Under the pieces are notes generated by a model. That model made no database searches, was not told the origin of the DNA, and saw nothing but the letters and a program-made list of their open reading frames with translations. Both the position numbers and the translations under genes were made by a program. From NCBI RefSeq assembly GCF_001468285.1, contig NZ_LNSB01000009.1, positions 47,938 to 111,937 of the forward strand: DNA of 64,000 nucleotides. Reading direction: 5' to 3'. Below are positions 37,909 through 47,239 of the stretch, one piece after another (position 1 is the stretch's first letter; every line of letters starts with the position of its first letter). This DNA comes from Sphingopyxis sp. HIX. GTDB lineage: Bacteria > Pseudomonadota > Alphaproteobacteria > Sphingomonadales > Sphingomonadaceae.

Positions 37909-38840
37909 CGCGCCGCTGCCATGGCTGCAAGCGTCTCGGCCATCGTAACCGGCGGGTGCCATCCGAGCAGGCGGCGCGCAGGTTCGCCGTCGACGACCAG
38001 CGGATCGCAGAGGCGGTCGATCGCGGCGCGCTGGCCGGTCAGGCTGCCCGCGAGCCGCAGCAAGGCGGGCGGAAGGGGCAGGAGCCGCGCGGGGCGGCCG
38101 AAGGCCGTGCCGATCTGCGAAAGGAGGTCGCGCACGCTCACCGTTTCGCCGTCGCTGGCGAGCAGGGTCGCTCCCACAGCCCCTGGATGCCTGTTCGCAG
38201 CTATCGCCAGCGAGGCGAGGTTAGTGACCGAGACGAGGCTACGCTGATTGCGGCAGAGCCCGAAGGGCAGCGGACGCCCGCGCGCCACCCACGACACCAT
38301 GCGCGCAAAATTGGCGCGCACGCCGGGGCCGTAGACCAAGGGCGGGCGGATGATCGCGACTTCGAGACCCGTTTCGGCAGCGATGGCGTGGAGCGCCTGC
38401 TCGGCCTCCCATTTGGACACGCCATAGGGGTCCTGCGGGTTGGGCGCATCCTCGACGGTGAAGGGCCCGCGGCCTTTGGTGGTCTCGCCATTGACCTTGA
38501 TGGAGCTCAGGAAGATGAGGCGTTTGACGCCCGCTCTCGCCGCCTGCCGCGCCAGCGCCGTACTGCCGTCGCGGTTGACCGCACAGAACGCTGCGAGCGG
38601 GTCGGCGGCGCGATCGTCCATCTGGTGCACGCGCGCCGCACAATGGATCACGCGGTCGACGTCGGCCAAGGCCGTCGACCAATCGGTTTCGGCGCCGATG
38701 TCGCCGACCGCGACCTCATCCGCCGCGCCGGTCAACGTACGCACGGCGAGCCGCACTGCGGCGCCCTGCGCGCGCAGCTGGCGGACGATCTCGGCCCCGA
38801 CAAAGCCGTTCGCCCCGGTGACGAGGGTGATCTCGGCCAT
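37905..38840 (-). CDS. WbpV/WbpK-like NAD-dependent sugar reductase/epimerase
   Basis: A 311-residue short-chain dehydrogenase-type protein: TGANGFVGAEIVRQL, FLSSIKVNGE, YGVSKWEAEQ (Tyr and Lys present). It likely reduces the 4-keto group of UDP-4-keto-6-deoxy-HexNAc from the WbpM-like enzyme, giving QuiNAc or FucNAc. Sugar stereochemistry cannot be read. Coupled to the WecA-like gene (ATGA). Start ATG 38840. Confidence 0.85.
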   Translation of the reverse strand: MAEITLVTGANGFVGAEIVRQLRAQGAAVRLAVRTLTGAADEVAVGDIGAETDWSTALADVDRVIHCAARVHQMDDRAADPLAAFCAVNRDGSTALARQAARAGVKRLIFLSSIKVNGETTKGRGPFTVEDAPNPQDPYGVSKWEAEQALHAIAAETGLEVAIIRPPLVYGPGVRANFARMVSWVARGRPLPFGLCRNQRSLVSVTNLASLAIAANRHPGAVGATLLASDGETVSVRDLLSQIGTAFGRPARLLPLPPALLRLAGSLTGQRAAIDRLCDPLVVDGEPARRLLGWHPPVTMAETLAAMAAAR

Positions 38841-39613
38841 CAGCCCGCCCGGCGCGGCATATATTGGAAGATCTTGGTCAGATATTTCGACCAGATCATC
38901 AGCGGATTGGTCTTCACGCCGTTGCGCTTGCACGCGACGCCGATTTCGCGGTTGATGATCTTGCGGCTCTGCAGCCCCTGGTTCGACACGCCGCCGGTCG
39001 CCATGGTGACCACCGGTGCCGCGACATGCACCGCGCTCCGCCCGCCGGTGCAAAAGAAGCGCAGCATCAGGTCGTAATCGGCGGCGATGCGATAATCGGT
39101 CGCGAAACCGCCCATCTCGCGGAACAATTCGGTGCGCATGTAGAAGCCCGGATGCGGCGGCATCTGGCCCCAGCTGAGCCGCCGCCGCCAATTGCCGGCG
39201 CCCGAATAATAGCGCTGGCGCTTGGGCTTGGCGGGATCGACGATCACGACGTCACCCTGCACCGCGTCGGCGCCCAAATTCTCGGTAGCCGCTTCGGCGA
39301 GGCGCGCGATCGCATCGGGGTCGGCCAGCCAGTCGTCGGCGTTCAGGAAACCGACATAGTCGCCGGTCGCGCGCGCGACGCCCTTGTTCATCGCGTCGTA
39401 GATGCCCTTGTCGGGCTCGGAGACGAGGATGCCCTTGAACCATTCGAGCTTGCCGATGCGCTCGGCGGTACCGTCGGGCGAGGCGCCGTCGATCACGATA
39501 TGCTCGATATGCGGATAGCCCTGATCGGCGACCGAGCGGAGGCAGGCTTCGATCGTCTCGCCGGGGTTGAAGCAGACGGTGACGATCGAAAAACGCACGT
39601 TCGGACCAACCAC
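38840..39613 (-). CDS. GT2-family glycosyltransferase
   Basis: A 257-residue GT-A enzyme with FSIVTVCFNPGETIEACL, VIDGASPDGT and FLNADDWLADPDA (metal-binding acids), then WGQMPPHPGFYMRTELF. It adds a sugar with inversion. The start was set at GTG 39613 because GGGGAA lies 7 bases upstream; GTG 39598 is an alternative. Its 3' end abuts the reductase start. Confidence 0.82.
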   Translation of the reverse strand: MVGPNVRFSIVTVCFNPGETIEACLRSVADQGYPHIEHIVIDGASPDGTAERIGKLEWFKGILVSEPDKGIYDAMNKGVARATGDYVGFLNADDWLADPDAIARLAEAATENLGADAVQGDVVIVDPAKPKRQRYYSGAGNWRRRLSWGQMPPHPGFYMRTELFREMGGFATDYRIAADYDLMLRFFCTGGRSAVHVAAPVVTMATGGVSNQGLQSRKIINREIGVACKRNGVKTNPLMIWSKYLTKIFQYMPRRAG

Positions 39614-39627
39614 CGGATATTCCCCGC

Positions 39628-40722
39628 TTAAGCCGGCAACGGGCTGGCTATCGCGTCCGCATAAGCATCGGCAAACTGCTTGGCAATGGCGGGCCAGTGC
39701 AGATTGTCGGCAACCCATGCTCGCCCCGTCGCACCCATGGCGACCAGCCGGGCGTCCGGGAGGGTGGTTGCTTCGGCGAGCGCGCGCCCGATCGCTTCGG
39801 TTTCGGGCGCCACCCACCAGCCGCAGCCCTCGGTTTCGAGCACCTGCCACGGCGTTCCCGTCGTCGTGATCACCGGCAGCCCGTGTGCGAGCGCCTCGGC
39901 GGCCGAAATGCCGAAATTCTCGGTATAGCTTGGCAGCAGGAACAGCGAGGCGGCGTCATAGAAGGCGCGCTTGGCGTCGCCGCTCGCGGGTCCGGCAATG
40001 GCGATGCTGTCTTCGAGCCCAGCTGCCGCGATCTGCGCCTCGAGCTGCGCGCGGAAGCCTTCCTCGTCGGGACCGACGAGTTGCAGCCGCCAGCCCGCGA
40101 GGCGCAGCTGTGCCCAGGCATCGACGAGCATGGTGAGGCCCTTCACCGGGTGGATGCGGCCGAGGAACAGGGCCGTGCGCGTCTCGCCCTCCGCTTTGGG
40201 CGTGCGCGGCACCATGTCGGGGATATCGATCCCGTTGGCGATCAGCAGCGGTCGCCGCGCGGGATAGCGCTCGCGGATCTTGCCGACCTCGTCCTCGGCT
40301 GTCGCGTGCAGCCGCGCCGCGCTCTCGATCCCGCGCTTCTGATAGAGGGCCCAGGCGATGCGCTTTTTCCAGCGACGATGGTTCCACGCCCAGGGTTGCA
40401 TCATGCCCCTGACGCTCAGCAGGCGCGGGATGGCCTCGGCGCGGCAATGGCGCGTGAGCGCGGCGCCATAGGGCAGCCACAGCCCATTGTCGTGGACGAC
40501 GTCCCAGCGCCCGCCCGCCAGCAGGTCGCCGATCGCGCCGGTTGCGATCTTGACCGATCCGCTGGGGTCCATCGCGCGCACGCGCTCGGCGCTGCCGTCG
40601 GCCGCCCAGACGGAGACGTCGTGCCCGAGCGCGCTGAGCGCCCCCGCGAGGCGTCCCACCGAATAGGCCGGGCCGCCATGTTCGAGCTGGAAACTGGGGT
40701 TCGTCAGGAGCAGCCGGGTCAT
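39628..40722 (-). CDS. GT4-family glycosyltransferase
   Basis: A 364-residue GT-B enzyme. ALFLGRIHPVKGLTMLVDAW, LQLVGPDEEGF and LPSYTENFGISAAEALAHGLPVI carry the donor-binding E(x)7E pattern (ENFGISAAE). It likely extends the repeat unit. Start ATG 40722 overlaps the next gene upstream as ATGA. Confidence 0.88.
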   Translation of the reverse strand: MTRLLLTNPSFQLEHGGPAYSVGRLAGALSALGHDVSVWAADGSAERVRAMDPSGSVKIATGAIGDLLAGGRWDVVHDNGLWLPYGAALTRHCRAEAIPRLLSVRGMMQPWAWNHRRWKKRIAWALYQKRGIESAARLHATAEDEVGKIRERYPARRPLLIANGIDIPDMVPRTPKAEGETRTALFLGRIHPVKGLTMLVDAWAQLRLAGWRLQLVGPDEEGFRAQLEAQIAAAGLEDSIAIAGPASGDAKRAFYDAASLFLLPSYTENFGISAAEALAHGLPVITTTGTPWQVLETEGCGWWVAPETEAIGRALAEATTLPDARLVAMGATGRAWVADNLHWPAIAKQFADAYADAIASPLPA

Positions 40723-42122
40723 GCTTTCTGCGACCGGCGCTTGTCCTCGGTAAACAGCTGGATGTCCAGGTAACGCTCCATGAACTTCACCATGATGAAG
40801 CCGACGATCAGCGACGCGTAGAAGGTCGAAAAGAGGCTGCTGGCGTTGGCCAGCGGCTGGATCAGCGCGACGAGCCCCGACATCAGCGGGATCGCCTCGC
40901 TCATGCGCCCGTCGGCCAACGCGCGAAAGGCGCGGAGGTCGAGATAGCGGATGAACATGCCCATCAGAAAAGAGAAGAAGATCACGCCGAACATCGCGAA
41001 ATTGGCGTAATATTCGAAGAAGGGCCCGATGCCGAAGGTCGTTTCCTCGCTCGCCTGATAGCCCGTATGTTCGCGCACGAACGCCGAGCCGCCGCGCACC
41101 GGCTTGTTCGTCCAGATCGCGCGCGGCACGAAAGCGAAGAGCCCGGCGAGCAGTGTCCCGCCATCCTCATAGGTGTCGGGCTGCGCCTCGAACTTCTCGA
41201 TCGCCATGCCGGTGAAGATGCTCTGGTCGAGGCGCGAATCGAGCACATAGAGCTGTTTCTGATCGTCGCTCGACAGCGGGCCGAACTGGCTGATCGCGTT
41301 GACGAGCCCATCGACGCGCTCCGAGAAGGTCGAGGTCGGTTCCCACACCACGTCGCGGAACTGGCCGCGGACGAGCAGGTAATTGGTCGAAAGGAACAGG
41401 AAGACATAGCCCGAAAGTACGATCGCCCCGACGATCCGGCCGATACCGAAGCGCCGTCCGACGATCGCCAGCCAGAAACAGGCGATGATGATGATCGCCG
41501 ACAGCGCGTCGGCGAGGATCGCGTTGCCGAGCAGGTTGGCGACGGGGATGGTGATCGCGATGGTGGCGATCTGCCACATCTGCATCCCTTCCTTCAGCCA
41601 CACGCGCCGCAGGATCGACAGGCACAGCCCGATGACCAGCAGATTCTTGCCGCTGACGATCACCGCGCCGACGGTCGGGATCTGCGCGATCGACGGGACG
41701 AAGGTGATGCCGAAAAAGAAGACGAGCCCGATCAGCAGCACGATCTTCTGGGCAAGCCGGAGAAATTCGACCGGCACGCGCTGCATGTCGAACTCGACCT
41801 TGCGATAATCGCTCAAATAGCTGGTTAGCCATATGCCCAGCGCCATCATGACGAAGCCTATGGTCGATGCCTGCAGCCCCTTCGCCACCGAATCGCGCGT
41901 ATAGCCGATAGCGTTGAGATAGGGGTCGTACTGGTGGAAATAGCCGGGGATCAGGTGGACCCCCGCGGCGATATGCATGACCGCGAGCGCGAACATCATC
42001 GCCATCGGAAAGCCGAGCGTGCCCTTCGGCGAGCGGATTGTGTGCACCAGCACGGCGACCATGGCGAGGGCGCCGACCACCAGCCAGAACAAGATCGTGG
42101 ATTCTGCGGTTTCGAAAAGCAT
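40719..42122 (-). CDS. Polytopic membrane protein, candidate Wzy polymerase
   Basis: A 467-residue very hydrophobic protein with about 11-12 membrane segments and a large periplasmic loop (around residues 240-340, FRDVVWEPTSTFSERVDG..FVPRAIWTNKPVRGG). No named domain was recognised. The EpsG/Wzy-like layout and its place among the glycosyltransferases suggest polymerase. A second candidate (51553) carries the classic ligase/polymerase motifs, so one of the two may act elsewhere. Confidence 0.55.
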   Translation of the reverse strand: MLFETAESTILFWLVVGALAMVAVLVHTIRSPKGTLGFPMAMMFALAVMHIAAGVHLIPGYFHQYDPYLNAIGYTRDSVAKGLQASTIGFVMMALGIWLTSYLSDYRKVEFDMQRVPVEFLRLAQKIVLLIGLVFFFGITFVPSIAQIPTVGAVIVSGKNLLVIGLCLSILRRVWLKEGMQMWQIATIAITIPVANLLGNAILADALSAIIIIACFWLAIVGRRFGIGRIVGAIVLSGYVFLFLSTNYLLVRGQFRDVVWEPTSTFSERVDGLVNAISQFGPLSSDDQKQLYVLDSRLDQSIFTGMAIEKFEAQPDTYEDGGTLLAGLFAFVPRAIWTNKPVRGGSAFVREHTGYQASEETTFGIGPFFEYYANFAMFGVIFFSFLMGMFIRYLDLRAFRALADGRMSEAIPLMSGLVALIQPLANASSLFSTFYASLIVGFIMVKFMERYLDIQLFTEDKRRSQKA

Positions 42123-42216
42123 GCGCGGTCCTATTGCCCTGCCAAACGCGGGCTGTCGAGCGCCGCGTCCGGTATCGCGCGTCGCTGTGCGGCGCTGGCC
42201 GGAAATCGCGCGCCGT

Positions 42217-43191
42217 TCATCGCGCCACGCCTTCGCTGCGCGTGCCGAGGAAGATACGTCGCGTGGGCGCGAACTGCTCGAAAAGCCGGTGCAGCGCGAA
42301 CCCCGCCACGACCGCGACTACCACGATCACCGGCCAGCTCGTCACCGATTGGAGCAGGGTGAAGAGCAGGAGATGCGTGTACATGATCGTCAGCGACGCG
42401 CGCCCGATTGCGGCGACGCCGGGCACCCGCAGCGCCGACACGCAGCAGGTGACGAAGATCGCCGCAGCGGCGGCGATGATCGACGCCGGGAACGGCCCGT
42501 AACGTAGATATTTATACTCGACCCGCCCGATATGCGGTGCCAGCAGGAAAAAGGCTGCGGCCGCCAGCGCTATCAGGAAGGCCGTCTTCCAGTTCGCGCC
42601 CAGCGAACGGTGGAGGCCGACATGATAGCCCGCCGCGGCGAAGGGCAGGGCCATGGCGACGGTCAGCAGGCCATAGGGGTTGTAGGCGACGGCATCGCCG
42701 AACAGGAACGCGCCGCCGACCATGGCAGCCAGCGCGACCGCCTGCCATGGGGCCGGCATCCGGACGAGGAGATTGAGCAGCAGCAGCGCGGCGAGCAGCG
42801 CGGTCGGGAACCAGAAGGTCCCGAACGCCCCGACGAGCAGATTGCCGCCGAGCAGGAAATGCAGCGGGCCTGGGATGACGAGACCCATGCCGAAAGCCAG
42901 ATTCGCCATAAAGAGGCACGAGGTCACGAACAGGCCGAAGGCCACGTAGGGGAGCAGCATCGACCGCGCCTTGGCCAGTGCGCGTTCGCGCCCCGCGAAG
43001 GGTTTGAAAGTGACGCCCGACAGGAAGAAGAAGAGCGGCATGTGAAAGATCAGGATATCGAGGACGAGCCGGTCGACGATGCTGACATGGCCGATGACGA
43101 CGAGAATGATGCCATAGCCCTTGGCGCGGTCGACCCACGCGGCGCGCGGCGGCGCTGGTGTGTTTTCCCCTGTCGCCGCGCCTTCCGTCAT
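42217..43191 (-). CDS. Acyltransferase family 3 membrane protein
   Basis: A 324-residue polytopic protein starting with WVDRAKGYGIILVVIGHVSI and IFHMPLFFFLSGVTF, the acyltransferase-3 motifs (conserved His in GH and the FHMPLF segment). These enzymes move O-acetyl or similar groups to sugars at the membrane. The 94-base gap (42123-42216) before the polymerase gene holds nothing clear. Coupled to the upstream glycosyltransferase (43188). Confidence 0.85.
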   Translation of the reverse strand: MTEGAATGENTPAPPRAAWVDRAKGYGIILVVIGHVSIVDRLVLDILIFHMPLFFFLSGVTFKPFAGRERALAKARSMLLPYVAFGLFVTSCLFMANLAFGMGLVIPGPLHFLLGGNLLVGAFGTFWFPTALLAALLLLNLLVRMPAPWQAVALAAMVGGAFLFGDAVAYNPYGLLTVAMALPFAAAGYHVGLHRSLGANWKTAFLIALAAAAFFLLAPHIGRVEYKYLRYGPFPASIIAAAAAIFVTCCVSALRVPGVAAIGRASLTIMYTHLLLFTLLQSVTSWPVIVVVAVVAGFALHRLFEQFAPTRRIFLGTRSEGVAR

Positions 43192-44237
43192 CGTCGCCCC
43201 AAACCCGCGCCCGCGATCACCGCCCGCATTGCGCGTTCGATCTCCTTAGCAAAAAAACCATATTCATAGATATCGAGCGCATCGCGCGGCGGCGCAGTGG
43301 CGGCCAGCGTCGCTTCGACCCCCGCGGCGACGGCGGCGCGGTCGCCGGGATCGACGAGTAGGCCCAGCTTCCCGTCGAGCAGCGCGTCGCGCCCGCCGTC
43401 CAGCGTGCTGCCCATCACGGGAACCCCGCACGCCAGCGATTCGAGGAAGACGATGCCGAAACCCTCGCCGCGACTGGGCATCGCGAAGGCGTCGGCGAGG
43501 CGATAATGGTCGAGCTTTTCGGCGCGGTCGATGAAGCCTGCAAAAATCACGGTGTCGGCGACCCCCAGCTGCCTGGCGAGGTCGATCAGCCGCTGTTTGT
43601 CGGGGCCCTCGCCGGCCACGAGATAGCGCAGGTCGGGCTGGCTTTGCTTGAGATCGGCCATCGCCTGGATCATCTCGTCTACGCCCTTGTGGCGATCCCA
43701 GCCCGGCAGGCGCGCGAGCGTCATCACCGTCCGCTTGCCCGCCAGCCCATAGCGCTCGACCAGATAGTCGGGTTTGGGTCCGGGCGTGAAATCCGCCAGC
43801 TCGACGCAATTGTGGACGATGTGCATCGGCACGTCGGCCAGCCAGCTGCGCATCCGGTCCTGTGTCGTCCGGCTGACGGGCCAGATCTCGGTCACCCGCT
43901 CGGCGGCCTCGAGGCGCGAAGCATTGGGCTTGTCCCACACCTCGATCCCGTGCGCGGGCAGGACCACCGGGATCGACAGCCGCTGCGCGATGCCGATGAC
44001 CAGCGGCACGAGGTTGATGTGCCCGACGAAGATCAGGTCGGGGCGCCAGACCAGGCAATGGGCCAGTGCCTTGGTCCCGAACACCGCCTTGTCCATCGCC
44101 GCAACGCCGACCTGTCCGCGGCAGACGATCCGCATATCGGCGCCGATCCCGCGCAAGGCATCGGCGACGTTGCGGTTATACTGCGCGATCCCGCTCGCGG
44201 CCTGAAAATCCTCGTTGAGAAGCAGGAGGATTTTCAT
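43188..44237 (-). CDS. GT4-family glycosyltransferase
   Basis: A 349-residue GT-B enzyme (MTLARLPGWDRHKGVDE, AFAMPSRGEGFGIVFLESLACGVPV, with the E(x)7E donor motif). It belongs to the repeat-unit assembly line, substrate unknown. Start ATG 44237 overlaps the stop upstream (ATGA 44234-44237). Confidence 0.88.
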   Translation of the reverse strand: MKILLLLNEDFQAASGIAQYNRNVADALRGIGADMRIVCRGQVGVAAMDKAVFGTKALAHCLVWRPDLIFVGHINLVPLVIGIAQRLSIPVVLPAHGIEVWDKPNASRLEAAERVTEIWPVSRTTQDRMRSWLADVPMHIVHNCVELADFTPGPKPDYLVERYGLAGKRTVMTLARLPGWDRHKGVDEMIQAMADLKQSQPDLRYLVAGEGPDKQRLIDLARQLGVADTVIFAGFIDRAEKLDHYRLADAFAMPSRGEGFGIVFLESLACGVPVMGSTLDGGRDALLDGKLGLLVDPGDRAAVAAGVEATLAATAPPRDALDIYEYGFFAKEIERAMRAVIAGAGLGRR

Positions 44238-45250
44238 CGCCCGGCCAGCTTCCCGATCTCGGCGAGCAAGCTCACCGCGCGATCGTCGAAATGGGCGTGG
44301 ATGTCGAGGACTCGCTGCCGCGCCGCGATGCGGACGCCATCGGCTTCGGCCACCGGCATCGCCAGCAGCGCCTGCGCCTTCACGAGCATTTCGTCGGGGT
44401 CGGCGAAGTAGAAGGCGTCGCGGCCTTCGACGAAGAATTCGCGATGCTCGGGGCTGTCGGGGGCGAGCGATATGCCGCCGACCGCGGGCACCTCGAAGGT
44501 GCGCAGGTTGTGCGAGCCTTCGTTGTGCGGACGGAACATGTTGAGCTGGAAACGGTAGCGCCGCAGGATGCGCAGCATGGCGATGTCGCGCTCGACCGGA
44601 TAGATGCCGAGCATGGGGCCCTGCTTCACGAATTTCTCCCACCCCCAGCCATAGACGTCCATCGCGACGCCGTTTTCGGTCAGCAGGCGGATCGCGGCGG
44701 CGCGTTCCTCGTCGGGATTGGCGTTGAAACAGCCGCGCAGCACCTCGGCCTCGGTTGCGAGCTCGGTGTAGAGATCGTCCTCGACCGCATGGCCGAAGGG
44801 GATCACGGCGACGCCCAGGCCCGGATAGGCCTCGGCCAGTTCGCGCGCGATCGGGCCGCTGTAGGTCGCATAGAGGTCATAGGCCGAAATGCTGTCGCGC
44901 ACATTGGCATTGCCGGCGCCCGCGAGGAAAAAGCGGAAGGGGTGGTCGGAGCAATAATTGACCAGCTTCACCCCGCGCGCCGCGATCTGGCGGAGCAGGG
45001 CAGGGGTGTAATCGACCCCCTTGAAGACGATCAGCACGTCGGGCCTGGCCGCGTCGACCGCTGCCAGCAGCTGCTGCGCAGCCTCCGAACCCAGCGCGCG
45101 CCGGATGCGCCGCACGATGCGGCCGACCAGCGACACCGGCGCCTCGCCGACATCATAGGTGACGACGTCGGCGCCAGCCTTGACCATCCCGCGATAATAG
45201 CAATCAGGGACGGCCCAGTAATTGCCGCTGACGGGGGTCAATATCTTCAT
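44234..45250 (-). CDS. CgeB-like glycosyltransferase
   Basis: A 338-residue protein with VLIVFKGVDYTPALLRQIA and the C-terminal YRFQLNMFRPHNEGSHNLR..FEVPAVGGISLA stretch of the CgeB/Glyco_trans_1_2 type. A GT-B-like role in glycan synthesis is likely; the sugar is unknown. Coupled both sides by ATGA overlaps. Confidence 0.75.
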   Translation of the reverse strand: MKILTPVSGNYWAVPDCYYRGMVKAGADVVTYDVGEAPVSLVGRIVRRIRRALGSEAAQQLLAAVDAARPDVLIVFKGVDYTPALLRQIAARGVKLVNYCSDHPFRFFLAGAGNANVRDSISAYDLYATYSGPIARELAEAYPGLGVAVIPFGHAVEDDLYTELATEAEVLRGCFNANPDEERAAAIRLLTENGVAMDVYGWGWEKFVKQGPMLGIYPVERDIAMLRILRRYRFQLNMFRPHNEGSHNLRTFEVPAVGGISLAPDSPEHREFFVEGRDAFYFADPDEMLVKAQALLAMPVAEADGVRIAARQRVLDIHAHFDDRAVSLLAEIGKLAGR

Positions 45251-46374
45251 CGCCCGTGCCCGGCGCTTGCCGTCATGCGCTGCAGGACCGGGCGGAACTG
45301 TTCCTCATAGGCCCAGTCGGCGAGCATGCGCTGGCGTGCGCTCTCGCCCATCGCGCGCACCGCGTCGCGGTCGGCGCCCAGACGGCGGAAAGCCTCGGCG
45401 ATCGACGCGGCGTCGGTGGGGTCGCAGGCGACCGCGAAGCCCGGCTCGACGAACATCTGGTGCCAGTCCGGTCCGGGACCGACGATCAGCGCCTGCCCCT
45501 GGCCGATCGCATCGAAGGTCTTGTTCGACGCCCCCGCCATATGGCGCAGGTTCACGTCTCTCGCGTCCTGCGGCAGTGCGGCGAAGGTCGCGTCATAGTC
45601 GCGCAGCGCCAGCAGCAGGTCGTGATAGGCCATCGCGTCGCGGATTTTCAGCCGCTTTGCACAGCCTCGATCGGCGGCATGCGCCCGGAGCCGGTCGTTG
45701 TGGCCGCGCGACGACACCGTCTCGTATCCGATCAGCGTCAACTCGATATTGGGTACGGCAGCGAGCGCGTCGATCAGCGCCAGCGGGACGCGCTGGATAT
45801 TGATCGATCCGGCATAGACCACGCGTACCGGACCATCCGCGACGGCGGTGCGTGGCGGGCCGACTTCGTCACGGCACGGCGTGTTCCAGGCGGTGATCGG
45901 CGCCTCGGCCAGCCCGGCCTCGGACGCAAGCAGCGCGGCGCGGTCGCTGTTCGGCAGCACCGCCGCCGCGGCACGGCGCGCCATTGCGTTGCGCGCCTTC
46001 CACTCCATCCGCGTGCGCAGCGATGTGCCGCGATCGGGCGAATCATGCTCGTGATAGACGATGCCGCCGCGGTGCAGCGCGCGCAGGGGCGCGCAGGTGA
46101 GCGCCGCCGTCGCGTCGGCGATATAGAGCCAGTCGGGTTTCGATTCGCGGACCAGCGCGAGTGCGCGCGCCGCGAAGCGCACCGGCGTCAGCCTGCCGAA
46201 CGGGACCCAGTCGCAGCTGCCCGCCAGGTCGCCCGCGACCGCCAGCGGATCGCCGCCGCCGAACGCCACCCCCAGGTAACGCACCTCGTGCCCCGCGGCG
46301 CGCCACAAGCGCCCCGCGCGCATCGCGGCGGGAAAGCCTCCCGGATTGGCATATTGAATATAGAGGATCTTCAT
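45247..46374 (-). CDS. Glycosyltransferase (GT-B, family 4-like)
   Basis: A 375-residue protein with ILYIQYANPGGFPAAM at the start and VYAGSINIQRVPLALIDALA plus the ALIVGPGPDWHQMFVE region in the second half. GT4-like arrangement. The specific sugar is unknown. Start ATG 46374 follows four bases after the FkbM gene stop. Confidence 0.78.
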   Translation of the reverse strand: MKILYIQYANPGGFPAAMRAGRLWRAAGHEVRYLGVAFGGGDPLAVAGDLAGSCDWVPFGRLTPVRFAARALALVRESKPDWLYIADATAALTCAPLRALHRGGIVYHEHDSPDRGTSLRTRMEWKARNAMARRAAAAVLPNSDRAALLASEAGLAEAPITAWNTPCRDEVGPPRTAVADGPVRVVYAGSINIQRVPLALIDALAAVPNIELTLIGYETVSSRGHNDRLRAHAADRGCAKRLKIRDAMAYHDLLLALRDYDATFAALPQDARDVNLRHMAGASNKTFDAIGQGQALIVGPGPDWHQMFVEPGFAVACDPTDAASIAEAFRRLGADRDAVRAMGESARQRMLADWAYEEQFRPVLQRMTASAGHGR

Positions 46375-46378
46375 GACC

Positions 46379-47239
46379 CTAGACGGCGATCCCGTAGACA
46401 TCGACGGGGGCCGCGCCTTTGAGGCGATCCGCGACGAAGGCCTCGTCGCGGATATAGAGGCTGTTGTTCGCCGAATGCACCGGCGCCTGCGCCAGGCGCC
46501 GCGTGAAGGGGTCGTAGTGCCGCTGCACGAAACCATGGCCCGCCAGCATGTCGGCGATATCCTGCGTTACCGTCTCGACCTCGACCGCCTTGAGCTCGGG
46601 TGATGCAAGCGTCTTCTGCGCGCCGGCGACGACCGCGGGCTCGTGCCCCTCGACGTCGATCTTGATCAACAGCGGCACGCGCCCCGCCAGCACCGTGTCG
46701 AGCGTCGTGCCATGGACGCGCACCGCGCCCGGCGTGTCGGCGTCGGCGACATGGTTGATCGTGTCCATGCCGCTGGTGAACCACAATTCCTGCTCGCGGT
46801 CGCCGAGCGCGCTGGTGTGCACCGCGACGCGCGGCGCCACATCGTTCGCCGCGATATTGCGCTCGAGCGTCGCGACGGTGTTCGTATCGGGCTCGAAAGC
46901 GATCACCTCGGCCCCCGCGACCTTCGCCGCCAGGATGGTGAAGCTGCCGATATTGGCGCCGATGTCGACGAACAGGTCGCCCGCGCGCAGCATGTGCAGC
47001 ACGAAACCCATGTCGGCGAACTCGTGCAGCCCGAAATAGACATTGCCCGTTGCGCCGGTCATTCCGCGCTCGACCACCAGCCGGCTGCCGCCGACCCAGT
47101 CATGGACACGGGCGCCGCCGACCAGCCGTGCGCTCAGCTGCCAGCGTGCGATCCGCGCCAGCGTGCGCAGCCGCTGCCGCTCGCCGATCGGGTGCGCCAT
47201 CGCATAGCGGACGAGCCGCGCCGGCGAGAAGCCGCCCAT
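46379..47239 (-). CDS. FkbM-family methyltransferase (second copy)
   Basis: A 286-residue protein with LFVDIGANIGSFTIL and IKIDVEGHEPAVV, the FkbM signatures. It is longer at the N-terminus than the copy at 24248 and not closely similar, so not a recent duplicate. Probably methylates a sugar. Start ATG 47239 overlaps the preceding stop as TGATG. Confidence 0.9.
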   Translation of the reverse strand: MGGFSPARLVRYAMAHPIGERQRLRTLARIARWQLSARLVGGARVHDWVGGSRLVVERGMTGATGNVYFGLHEFADMGFVLHMLRAGDLFVDIGANIGSFTILAAKVAGAEVIAFEPDTNTVATLERNIAANDVAPRVAVHTSALGDREQELWFTSGMDTINHVADADTPGAVRVHGTTLDTVLAGRVPLLIKIDVEGHEPAVVAGAQKTLASPELKAVEVETVTQDIADMLAGHGFVQRHYDPFTRRLAQAPVHSANNSLYIRDEAFVADRLKGAAPVDVYGIAV